From: CAZLWA01 sp964563165
GTDB taxonomy: Bacteria > CLD3 > SB21
Reading direction: 5' to 3'
Length of the DNA: 64,000 bases
Assembly: GCA_964563165.1 (NCBI GenBank)
Contig: CAZLWA010000005.1
Coordinates: forward strand, 157,923 to 221,922
Below, piece after piece: positions 43,912-50,848 of this stretch (its first letter is position 1; every line of letters starts with the position of its first letter). A program made the position numbers and the translations under genes. The notes beneath the pieces were generated by a model. That model saw nothing but the letters and a program-made list of their open reading frames with translations. It was not told where the DNA came from and searched no databases.

Positions 43912-46209
43912 TTAGAATTCGATCATCATGCCGATCGTATAACTTCGGTTAGGCATGCGGTAGCGCTCGATCTCTTCGTATTGCATGTCGGTGATATTGT
44001 TGACGGCTATGTAAATAATTTGATTGCGCAAAAACTTGTAACTGACCTTCGCATTGAGTACAAAAAACGCCTGGGGCTCACTGCCGGGATAAATGGAGAC
44101 TTCCCGGATATGGCCATTATGCCGTCCGTTGACATTCAAAGAAAATTTATCGTACATCGCATCGGAGCTAAAATTGAATGAGTGTTTAATCTTATACGGA
44201 AGCGTGTTATCCGTGCGGTTTTTGGAACGGTCCTGTGCGTCCAGGTACGTATAACCGAAAGAGGCGGTAAAATAGCGCTGCAAAAATAAATTAAAATTGA
44301 ATTCAAATCCGCGCATCCGCGCCCTGCTCAAATTTTGAATTTCAAACGTCAATGACTGACCGGCGACGGGGACATACGAAATTAGATTTTTGTATTCATT
44401 CCAAAATAATGAAATGTCGTACGAACTGAACTCAGTGATCTTGAACTTCGTTCCCAATTCGTATGACGCAAATAATTTTTCTGACTTCAAATTCGGGTTT
44501 TGCTGAAATGTAATTCCCCCTCCTTGTTCGTATTGTATGTACCGCTCCGCAATGGAAGGGTTTCGAAAAGCCTGGGCAAACAGGCTTCGTACGGACCAAT
44601 CCGGCAGAATTTCATAAACCAGCGAAATCTTCGGACTGAAATTTCCGTCCGAATATCCGTTAAAAATTTTACTGTAATCGTAACGCAACCCGACGGTTGT
44701 AATCAGCTTTTCATTCAGTTTAATTTCATCCTGAACATAACCCGCCATATTCGAGGCACTGTGTTTTCCATACAGTGCATAGCCCGGCTGTGCATCGGTG
44801 AAATCATATTGGATGTCAGTGCCGGCGATCAAGTAATGATTCTTTGACAAATAATAATCTAATTGCGTCACATTTCCGATGCGTTGAGCTTTAATAGTTT
44901 CTTCATCAATATATTGATGTCCAATGTTGATATTGGTGCTGTCGTTATTAGGATCTCCGTTGAAAATATATTTCGAGAAATTTCTATAAAAATAGAATCT
45001 CGTAGAGTATTTTATTTGAGTGCTCGGAATGGCATAGTAATAAAGGTCGCTGCTGAATTCTCTTCGTTCTTGACGATCGTCTTTTTTCCAAGAAGCAACG
45101 CTATAAGTTTGTAAGGGTGGCAGAAACGATCCCGGATAGTCGCTGTTTATCAAATTAAAATTAGATGATATTTGCAAATTGCGGTTATTGGAAAAGCCGT
45201 ACATGAGTTTTCCGTAGACGTTATACATATCAAACGCCGACTTTTCTTTATACCCGTCACTTGATTTTCTCGCCGCGTCCACCACCAATGAAAAATCGCT
45301 GCTCAATTTCTGATTATGCGAGAATTCAATATTGTTGTAGGCATTGAAAACATGATACCCGGTATAGCTCGGGGCATAGTTGTAGAAACCATATTCCGCG
45401 TGTATTTTTGTGTACGGCGTCATGGTCGGCTTCTTGGTAATGACATTGATGACGCCACCCATCGCGCTCGAACCGTAGAGCGATGAATAAGCTCCTTTAA
45501 CCACCTCCACGCGCTCGATGGAATTCGTCGGAACGAGATTCCAAAGCGCGCCGCCTGATTCCGGGCTTAAAGCGGGACGTCCGTCGATCAAAAGCAGGAC
45601 CCGGTTGCCGACGCCGGCTCCGGCAACTTCGGAAGAGCCTCTTATCGAAACCGCTTGTACGTTGGCGCCGCCTGAACGGATGATCTGAACACTCGGAGCC
45701 GTTTCCACGGCTTGATCAAATGTAGTAATATTTTTATTGCGTATGTCTTCCGAAGTGATCACACCGACGCTTGCCGGCGCGAGAGACGCGGTTTGCTCCT
45801 TGCGCGATGCCGTCACGATAATAGCCTCTGCCAAAGCCTGGGACGGCGACAACGTAATATCGATAACTGTAACTTCACCTGGTTCGACCACAACCGGATC
45901 GAAGAAACCGGCCTCATAACCAATAAAGGAGGCCTTGATCCGGTAACGTCCTGCCGGAATTTTAATGATCTTGAAATTACCTTTGTCATCGGAAATCGCG
46001 CCGAGGAGAGTGCCGACGACGCTCACATTGGCATAAGAGATCAGTTCTTTCGTATCCCGGTCGATGATCTTGCCGGAAATGATCCCGAATTCTTTTTTCT
46101 CATCGCTCCCCACGGGGCTGGCGGATTGGGAGAATAACAAAGCTGAGAAGCTGGTACCGATACAAGTTAAGATTCCCAGGAGTATTTTTTTTTTTTGAAA
46201 AACCGCCAT
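43912..46209 (-). CDS. TonB-dependent outer-membrane receptor
   Basis: A 765-residue receptor: signal peptide (residues 1-28), a CarboxypepD_reg beta-sandwich (about 40-125, GKIIDRDTKELISYANVSVVG), a plug domain (about 130-245, ending YSSLYGSSAMGGVINVITK) and a 22-strand barrel to the C-terminal phenylalanine. It imports a large ligand with energy from TonB; the ligand is not evident, but the plug's VLLLIDGRPALSPESGG resembles cobalamin/siderophore-type receptors more than SusC. Codons 6-9 contain a run of 12 A. It follows a small lipoprotein gene by 57 bases, and the pair probably works together. Confidence 0.92.
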   Translation of the reverse strand: MAVFQKKKILLGILTCIGTSFSALLFSQSASPVGSDEKKEFGIISGKIIDRDTKELISYANVSVVGTLLGAISDDKGNFKIIKIPAGRYRIKASFIGYEAGFFDPVVVEPGEVTVIDITLSPSQALAEAIIVTASRKEQTASLAPASVGVITSEDIRNKNITTFDQAVETAPSVQIIRSGGANVQAVSIRGSSEVAGAGVGNRVLLLIDGRPALSPESGGALWNLVPTNSIERVEVVKGAYSSLYGSSAMGGVINVITKKPTMTPYTKIHAEYGFYNYAPSYTGYHVFNAYNNIEFSHNQKLSSDFSLVVDAARKSSDGYKEKSAFDMYNVYGKLMYGFSNNRNLQISSNFNLINSDYPGSFLPPLQTYSVASWKKDDRQERREFSSDLYYYAIPSTQIKYSTRFYFYRNFSKYIFNGDPNNDSTNINIGHQYIDEETIKAQRIGNVTQLDYYLSKNHYLIAGTDIQYDFTDAQPGYALYGKHSASNMAGYVQDEIKLNEKLITTVGLRYDYSKIFNGYSDGNFSPKISLVYEILPDWSVRSLFAQAFRNPSIAERYIQYEQGGGITFQQNPNLKSEKLFASYELGTKFKITEFSSYDISLFWNEYKNLISYVPVAGQSLTFEIQNLSRARMRGFEFNFNLFLQRYFTASFGYTYLDAQDRSKNRTDNTLPYKIKHSFNFSSDAMYDKFSLNVNGRHNGHIREVSIYPGSEPQAFFVLNAKVSYKFLRNQIIYIAVNNITDMQYEEIERYRMPNRSYTIGMMIEF

Positions 46210-46266
46210 AAATTTGAGTATTTAGAAGAGGCACTCTCGCTGTGAAAGTGCCTCGACTAATAGTTC

Positions 46267-46845
46267 TTAAGGAATAAAAGGAACAATGCCGAAAAACCAG
46301 GTATTGACAAAACCGAAATCGGCTTTAATGTCAAGTGTCACGTCATCGCCTTTGGCAACGGTGATAGCGGATGGAGCCGGATCATTTAACGCCATGGGAA
46401 TCAAGAGGCCGGAACTCACGCTGTCGGGCTGATTCCAATAGACGCCCAAAGTTGCCGATTTTTTTGTAGAGTTATACGATCTGTTCGTCCTAAAACCCAC
46501 TGCCAATGCGGAATAAGTGCCCGGATCAACTTCAATACTGTATTCATAAGTCGAGTCTCCCGCAACTCGGGAGAGTATAACAGGATTCTGAGCATTGAAG
46601 GGCGCGTTGATTGGTGCACGCACGCCGCTTGACAGAGTCCAAATAGAATCGCCAAAGATTGTAACCTCCACGACCCCGCTATCTTCGTCTGCGATTGAAA
46701 GGGTGCCGCTCGCTTTCCAGGCACTGACGTTCTTAAACGAGATCGTGCCGTGGATCGTTGCCGTGTCCGGCTTATTGTTGTCACAGCTGAATATCATGAC
46801 AGCCATCAGCGCTGCCGCCGTCAGAACCGATAATTTTGTTCCCAT
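46267..46845 (-). CDS. Small lipoprotein linked to a TonB receptor, unknown function
   Basis: Not recognised. A 192-residue lipoprotein with lipobox MIFSC (cysteine at about residue 21) and an otherwise beta-rich, soluble sequence with a TIHGTISFKN opening, a pattern common in immunoglobulin-like envelope proteins. It lies directly upstream of the TonB receptor on the same strand. By analogy with other receptor-lipoprotein pairs it may bind the same ligand at the surface; that is inference only. Confidence 0.7.
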   Translation of the reverse strand: MGTKLSVLTAAALMAVMIFSCDNNKPDTATIHGTISFKNVSAWKASGTLSIADEDSGVVEVTIFGDSIWTLSSGVRAPINAPFNAQNPVILSRVAGDSTYEYSIEVDPGTYSALAVGFRTNRSYNSTKKSATLGVYWNQPDSVSSGLLIPMALNDPAPSAITVAKGDDVTLDIKADFGFVNTWFFGIVPFIP

Positions 46846-46955
46846 GATCTTAGTTCCTTAATTTGGTGATTAATTTAATCTTGCCCTGAATATAGAGGCG
46901 CACGGAACACTTGTCAATGACCGGAACCTGCTTTTACAATTTTATTACAAATAAA

Positions 46956-46973
46956 ACATGATTTTTATCATGT
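46956..46973. promoter_or_regulatory. Perfect palindrome, possible operator
   Basis: ACATGAT-TTTT-ATCATGT, seven-base arms with a four-base centre, lies about 110 bases before the lipoprotein gene and about 200 before the sigma-factor gene. A regulator site is likely; a T run six bases later on the plus strand means a weak terminator is also possible. Confidence 0.45.
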
Positions 46974-47045
46974 GGTTTTTTCTGAGATACGGAAAGATTC
47001 TAACCTTACCGTCCACTTCTTAAGCCCTTTTTTTGTTTGCTGTTT

Positions 47046-47073
47046 TTGATATTATGAGCATTATTAGTACATT
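47046..47073 (+). promoter_or_regulatory. Possible promoter of the sigma-factor operon
   Basis: TTGATA and TACATT are separated by 16 bases on the plus strand. The -35 box is good and the -10 box matches four of six positions. Confidence 0.35.
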
Positions 47074-47157
47074 CAAAAGTATTTGGTTTGGAGTTAAACT
47101 CTTTTTAATCAAGTGCGTCTAATTACCATGAATCTTCACGGTGCCGGAATGTTCCGA

Positions 47158-47733
47158 ATGGACTACAGGGAATTACTCGATACATTTAAGTATGAAACCG
47201 GCTACAAGAAAGAAAAGGCCTTTCAGGATATTGTCGTATTGTACCGGGAGCGTTTATACAGGATCATACGCGGCTACACGAATGACCATGATGATACGGA
47301 TGATATTCTCCAGGAGACGTTCATCAAAGCTTATGAGAATCTGGAGCAGTTCCGCGGCGAAAGCTCGCTTTATACCTGGTTGTGCCGCATTGCCATGAAT
47401 CTGGCGATCACGCACTTACGAAAGAAAAAACTGCGTCAGTTCATTTCCCTCGATTCCGTCATGCTTATTTCCCGTCACAGCGGGCCGGACCGCGTGTTAG
47501 AAGAAAATGAATTGAAGAGGATCATTCGACAGGCAGTGAATCAATTATCGGAGAAACAGAAAACGGTATTTATTCTGCGTTACTATGACGAATTGAGCAT
47601 TGCCGAAGTCGCCGAAATTACCGGCAATTCCGAAGGAACGATCAAAGCCAATTTTTTTCACGCGGTGAACAAGATAAAAAAAGCGCTCGATAAAAACTAT
47701 TTTGAGAAAAGGAGAAGCCATGAAGGCCCATGA
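47158..47733 (+). CDS. ECF-type RNA polymerase sigma factor
   Basis: A sigma70-family ECF factor of about 191 residues. Region 2 is clear (RGYTNDHDDTDDILQETFIKAYENLEQF, then SSLYTWLCRIAMNLAITHLR), as is region 4 (QLSEKQKTVFILRYYDELSIAEVAEITG). It redirects RNA polymerase to stress or envelope promoters. Starts at GTG 47113, ATG 47128, ATG 47149 and ATG 47158 are in frame; none has a strong ribosome binding site and I prefer 47158 because only about 20 residues then precede region 2. The anti-sigma gene begins before this gene ends, overlapping by 14 bases, so the two are translated together. Confidence 0.92.
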   Translation: MDYRELLDTFKYETGYKKEKAFQDIVVLYRERLYRIIRGYTNDHDDTDDILQETFIKAYENLEQFRGESSLYTWLCRIAMNLAITHLRKKKLRQFISLDSVMLISRHSGPDRVLEENELKRIIRQAVNQLSEKQKTVFILRYYDELSIAEVAEITGNSEGTIKANFFHAVNKIKKALDKNYFEKRRSHEGP

Positions 47734-48301
47734 AGAAAAAATTATAGAATACCTTATGAACGGCCTGCCGTTGGAAGAAAAATCAGAAGTTGAACAACTG
47801 ATTCAGAGTCATCCGGAATGGCGCGGTGATTATTCCGAGCTGATTGCCGCCCTGCAGACCTTGAATAATGAAGACCTGAAATCGATCGACCCGCCCGCGC
47901 ATTATTGGAACGGTTTTGTTCCGCGGCTGCATGAACGCATGGAACGGAAACAGCTGAAACGGACCGGTGTAAAGAAGCGTATGTACTATGCGATTCCGGC
48001 CCTGGGGTTTGCCGCATTGATATTATTTTTCACGCATGCCGTTTTGGAAACCAATAAGAAGATCGACTATCTGCTCGATAATTCGCTGTCAAATTTGATG
48101 ATAGTGGAAACGTCGTATTCGTATCAGGATCTGGACATTCAGGTTGAAACGTATTTCAACGATAATGCCAATTCCGACGATCCGTTGAAAGAGCTGACTT
48201 CAGGAGCCGAGAGCCTGAATGTGACCTATGAATTAAGGGATCTGTCTAACGAAGAAAAGAGTGAATTATTAAGCGCATTGGAAACGACAAAGAATATCTG
48301 A
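47720..48301 (+). CDS. Membrane anti-sigma factor, cysteine-free
   Basis: A 193-residue protein: N-terminal helical anti-sigma-like domain (about residues 1-50, EKIIEYLMNGLPLEEKSEVEQL), one membrane helix (about 90-110) and a periplasmic part of about 85 residues. No cysteine occurs in the N-terminal domain, so the zinc motif of ZAS-type anti-sigma factors is missing. Position directly after, and overlapping, an ECF sigma gene is the main reason for the call. AAAGGAGAAGCC lies before the ATG at 47720. It should hold the sigma factor at the membrane and release it on an envelope signal. Confidence 0.8.
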   Translation: MKAHEEKIIEYLMNGLPLEEKSEVEQLIQSHPEWRGDYSELIAALQTLNNEDLKSIDPPAHYWNGFVPRLHERMERKQLKRTGVKKRMYYAIPALGFAALILFFTHAVLETNKKIDYLLDNSLSNLMIVETSYSYQDLDIQVETYFNDNANSDDPLKELTSGAESLNVTYELRDLSNEEKSELLSALETTKNI

Positions 48302-48330
48302 AATACTTTCAATCAACCGGAGTGTCACTC

Positions 48331-48843
48331 ATGAAACTATGGAAACCGTTTTTGTTGGTCTTTCTGTTTTTAGAGACCTCAGGCGCGTGGACGCAGTCCG
48401 ACAGCGGCTTTGTCGATAAAATTCAGACGATGAAAAAAAAAAAATTGATAGAGAAATTGAATTTATCCAAGGAAAAAATGGACGCCTTTCTCAATATATA
48501 TGATGACTACGTCTCCGAAGAGCGGCAGTTCAACAAAGAGAAGCAGGTGTTGTTTCAGAAGCTGGTGCACATGTCCGCGCTGGGGGACGCCGTATCGGAT
48601 GATAAGATAACCGAAACCATTGACCAATTGGACCAAATCGAACGTAAAATTCTGTCCCACCGGCAAGCGACCCTGAACCAGATGAAAGGCTCTTTAACGG
48701 CGCCGCAGAGAGCGCGATTTATCGTATTTGAGCAGAATTTCCAATTCAGGCTCCGGCAAATGTGGTTTGATATTCAGTACCGCAAGAACAAGATGAAGAA
48801 ATTCATGCTGCCTCCGCCGTTTGGGGATGAGGACCGGGATTAA
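48331..48843 (+). CDS. Spy/CnrX-like periplasmic helical protein
   Basis: A 170-residue protein with a signal peptide (to about residue 22) and an all-helical, charged body. It contains NLSKEKMDAFLNIYDDY near the start and LTAPQRARFIVFEQNF near the end, reminiscent of the LTxxQ helices of Spy/CpxP and of metal-sensing CnrX-type proteins. It follows the anti-sigma gene by 29 bases and is probably its periplasmic sensor or partner. The ATG at 48331 is eight bases after CCGGAG; a GTG three codons earlier is too close to that site. It contains a run of 12 A at 48433. A strong terminator follows. Confidence 0.7.
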   Translation: MKLWKPFLLVFLFLETSGAWTQSDSGFVDKIQTMKKKKLIEKLNLSKEKMDAFLNIYDDYVSEERQFNKEKQVLFQKLVHMSALGDAVSDDKITETIDQLDQIERKILSHRQATLNQMKGSLTAPQRARFIVFEQNFQFRLRQMWFDIQYRKNKMKKFMLPPPFGDEDRD

Positions 48844-48872
48844 GCCCGAGTCCCTTGGCAGGCCCGCTTCTC

Positions 48873-48904
48873 AGACCCGCTCGACCGGAGCGGGTCTTTT
48901 GTCA
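48873..48904 (+). terminator. Terminator of the sigma-factor operon
   Basis: AGACCCGCTC and GAGCGGGTCT pair perfectly over 10 bases with a five-base loop, followed by TTTTGT. It ends the sigma/anti-sigma/Spy-like unit. Confidence 0.88.
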
Positions 48905-48937
48905 AAAATAATGCGGAATAAAAATTGAAAGTATATG

Positions 48938-48971
48938 TTGCAACATTAAATGTTTAACCATATATTTAAAC
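48938..48971 (+). promoter_or_regulatory. yceI promoter with overlapping inverted repeat
   Basis: TTGCAA (48938-48943) and TATATT (48961-48966) have the ideal 17-base spacing. GTTTAA (48952-48957) and TTAAAC (48966-48971) form an inverted repeat with an eight-base centre that covers the -10 box, a good place for a repressor such as the MarR protein encoded downstream. Confidence 0.6.
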
Positions 48972-49019
48972 GTTTGTTTAATTCATGTATGATAACCTAA
49001 TTTAAAGGAGGCCTCTATT

Positions 49020-49604
49020 ATGAAAAAGCTCGCTTTAGTCTTATTGGGCTTACTGCTTTCGTTTCTTCCCGTTTCTGCACAGACTGTGTGGGAAATCGAT
49101 GGATCGCACACGAATGTGGAGTTTACTGCTATCCACTTACTGGTATCGGAAGTGACCGGTCATTTTAAGGATTTCACCGGTTCGGTGACGGTGACCAAAC
49201 CTGATTTCTCCGACGCGCAGGCGGAAATAACGATCAAAGTTGCCAGCGTTAATACGAATAATGAAAGGCGCGACGGGCATTTGAAAACAGACGACTTCTT
49301 TAACGCTGAGAAATTTCCCGAGATCACTTTCAAAAGCAAGTCGTTCAAGAAAACCGGAGATAATACATATAAGATCACCGGCGATCTGACCATGAAAGGC
49401 ACGACGAAAACAGTTGAACTGGACGCCGTCTACAAAGGCGAAGTCAATGCCTTCGGCGGAACACGCATGGGCTGGAAACTGACCGGAACGGTGAATCGTT
49501 TGGATTACGGCCTCAATTGGAACAAGGCGATTGAAGCCGGCGGATTGGTAGTCGGAAAGGAAATTGTCATGACGATTAAATCGGAATTAATCAAGAAGAA
49601 ATAA
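49020..49604 (+). CDS. YceI-family periplasmic protein
   Basis: A 194-residue protein with a signal peptide (cut after about residue 20, VSAQ) and one YceI domain: WEIDGSHTNVEFTAIHL, the NTNNERRDGHLKTDDFFNAEKFPEITFKS block and TGDLTMKGTTKTVELD. YceI proteins are lipocalin-like barrels that bind polyisoprenoid lipids; some are stress- or pH-induced. AAAGGAGG precedes the ATG, a very strong ribosome binding site. A promoter with an operator-like repeat is upstream and a terminator follows 19 bases after the stop. Confidence 0.93.
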   Translation: MKKLALVLLGLLLSFLPVSAQTVWEIDGSHTNVEFTAIHLLVSEVTGHFKDFTGSVTVTKPDFSDAQAEITIKVASVNTNNERRDGHLKTDDFFNAEKFPEITFKSKSFKKTGDNTYKITGDLTMKGTTKTVELDAVYKGEVNAFGGTRMGWKLTGTVNRLDYGLNWNKAIEAGGLVVGKEIVMTIKSELIKKK

Positions 49605-49623
49605 AAACAGGACAAGCGCATGA

Positions 49624-49654
49624 AGGCGCGGAATTGTTCCGCGCCTTTATTGTT
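49624..49654 (+). terminator. yceI terminator
   Basis: AGGCGCGGAA and TTCCGCGCCT pair perfectly with a three-base loop, followed by TTATTGTT. It lies inside what would be the 5' end of the longest marR frame. Confidence 0.82.
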
Positions 49655-49694
49655 CTATCAGCAGACGATCACAAATTACACATCAGGTCGCTTC

Positions 49695-50144
49695 GTGAAA
49701 ATTGAAGATAAGATCAAACAAAGAAAATTCCGCAACGAGCACCACCGGTTGTTGGCGAATTTATCCTATAACTATAACTGGATTCTCGCCGAGCATCAAA
49801 AGATCCTGAAAACGTTTGAGATTTCCTTTCAGCAGTTCAATGTTCTCAGCATTCTGCGCGGACAACGCCCGAACATGGCTTCGGTGAATCTGATCAAAGA
49901 GCGTATGCTGGATCAAAGTTCGGACGTTTCCCGTATTGTGGAGCGTTTGGTAAAAAAAATCCTGGTCGACCGGACGATCTGTCCGAAAGACCGGCGTCAG
50001 GTTGACATCCGCATTACTCAAAAAGGCCTGCGCTTGCTGGAACGACTGGACCAATACAGCAGTAAAGTGGATGATCTGGTTTCCAGTCTAACTTCCTCGG
50101 AAGCAAAAAAGCTCAATGATCTGATGGATAAACTCAGGAAATAA
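49695..50144 (+). CDS. MarR-family transcriptional regulator
   Basis: A 149-residue winged-helix regulator with the MarR pattern: FNVLSILRGQ, LIKERMLDQSSDVSRIVERLVKK (recognition region) and the wing CPKDRRQVDIRITQKG. MarR dimers usually repress nearby genes and respond to small phenolic or oxidising ligands. The frame extends to an ATG at 49620, but that region forms the yceI terminator, so I take GTG 49695, 6 bases after CAGGT, as the start. It may control yceI, whose promoter carries an inverted repeat. Confidence 0.88.
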   Translation: MKIEDKIKQRKFRNEHHRLLANLSYNYNWILAEHQKILKTFEISFQQFNVLSILRGQRPNMASVNLIKERMLDQSSDVSRIVERLVKKILVDRTICPKDRRQVDIRITQKGLRLLERLDQYSSKVDDLVSSLTSSEAKKLNDLMDKLRK

Positions 50145-50176
50145 TGAATAATGAATAATGAGTAATGAATAATTGA
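50142..50176. repeat. Tandem heptamer array, five units of TAATGAA
   Basis: Five adjacent seven-base units (three TAATGAA, one TAATGAG, one TAATTGA) begin with the stop codon of the marR gene. The unit puts stop codons in more than one frame. Confidence 0.85.
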
Positions 50177-50232
50177 ACCTCTGTGTGCTCTGTGGCAAAC
50201 TGTTTTCTCCGTGTCTTGGTGTCTCTGTGGTT
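50177..50232. repeat. Dispersed CTGTGTxxCTCTGTGG-type repeat
   Basis: Two variants, CTCTGTGTGCTCTGTGG and CCGTGTCTTGGTGTCTCTGTGG, follow each other after the heptamer array. They resemble the elements near 2883 and 35588. Confidence 0.45.
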
Positions 50233-50254
50233 AAAATTCTTCAAAACGGCACGA

Positions 50255-50291
50255 AAACAAAAAAGGCAGCGATTTTTCTTTATCCGCTGCC
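50255..50291 (-). terminator. Terminator of the DUF2147 gene
   Basis: On the minus strand GGCAGCG and CGCTGCC pair over seven bases around a 13-base loop and are followed by six T. Confidence 0.72.
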
Positions 50292-50315
50292 TCGTAAAAA
50301 ACAGTTAAAAAAATA

Positions 50316-50822
50316 TTATTGTTTCACGCGTGTCCAATACCGCGTTTTACCGAGAAAAGGCATTCCGAGAATGTAGCCTTTTAATTTCAATTTATCCGGT
50401 TCCACGAGTTTAGCGTAGCAGGTGTACATTTTGCCCTCATCGGCTTTGTAGACATGTCCGTCGTTCCATTCGCCGTCATCGTATTTGACTCCGCGTAATA
50501 TCACCAGGCCGATGACCGGATCGTTGCGGTGATTAGCGTCCGGATTCTTGTAATCAATTTTTGGAGCTCCGACTTTGATATTCGGATTGTCTTTCTCCGG
50601 ATGCTTGTTCTCGTCGAGATACTCCTGTGTGTAGTTAGGCACTTCCAGCCAGGCTATCTTTCCGTAATACCGGTCGCCTTCTTTGTAGACCTCTATTTTT
50701 ACCTGTTCGTTCTTCTCGTTCAAGTACATCCAGGTTCCGACAATGTCATTGGGATCCGTGGCGTACGATTTAGAAATAAAGAGCGCTAAGAAGACGGTCA
50801 CATAAGATAAAATCGTTTTCAT
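50316..50822 (-). CDS. DUF2147 secreted protein
   Basis: A 168-residue protein with a signal peptide (cut after about residue 21) and a DUF2147 domain: DIVGTWMYLNEKNEQVKIEVYKEGDRYYGKI, LKGVKYDDGEWNDGHVY-like (here ILRGVKYDDGEWNDG) and LKLKGYILGMPFLGKTRYW. These small beta proteins are common in the periplasm of Bacteroidetes and Proteobacteria; function unknown. It follows AGGAGGACCCC before the ATG. It is convergent with the marR gene and has its own terminator. Confidence 0.88.
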   Translation of the reverse strand: MKTILSYVTVFLALFISKSYATDPNDIVGTWMYLNEKNEQVKIEVYKEGDRYYGKIAWLEVPNYTQEYLDENKHPEKDNPNIKVGAPKIDYKNPDANHRNDPVIGLVILRGVKYDDGEWNDGHVYKADEGKMYTCYAKLVEPDKLKLKGYILGMPFLGKTRYWTRVKQ

Positions 50823-50848
50823 AGGGGTCCTCCTGAGGTTAAAATGAA

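Larger units (their letters stand above)
46846..47157. other. Divergent regulatory stretch between the lipoprotein and sigma-factor genes
   Basis: No gene is seen. The stretch is rich in A and T and contains the perfect palindrome at 46956 and a weak sigma70-like promoter at 47046, both listed separately. Confidence 0.5.

Noticed and set aside
43912..46845. SusC-SusD glycan uptake pair
   Set aside because: The lipoprotein has 192 residues and is beta-rich, not a helical SusD of about 500 residues, and there are no glycoside hydrolase genes.
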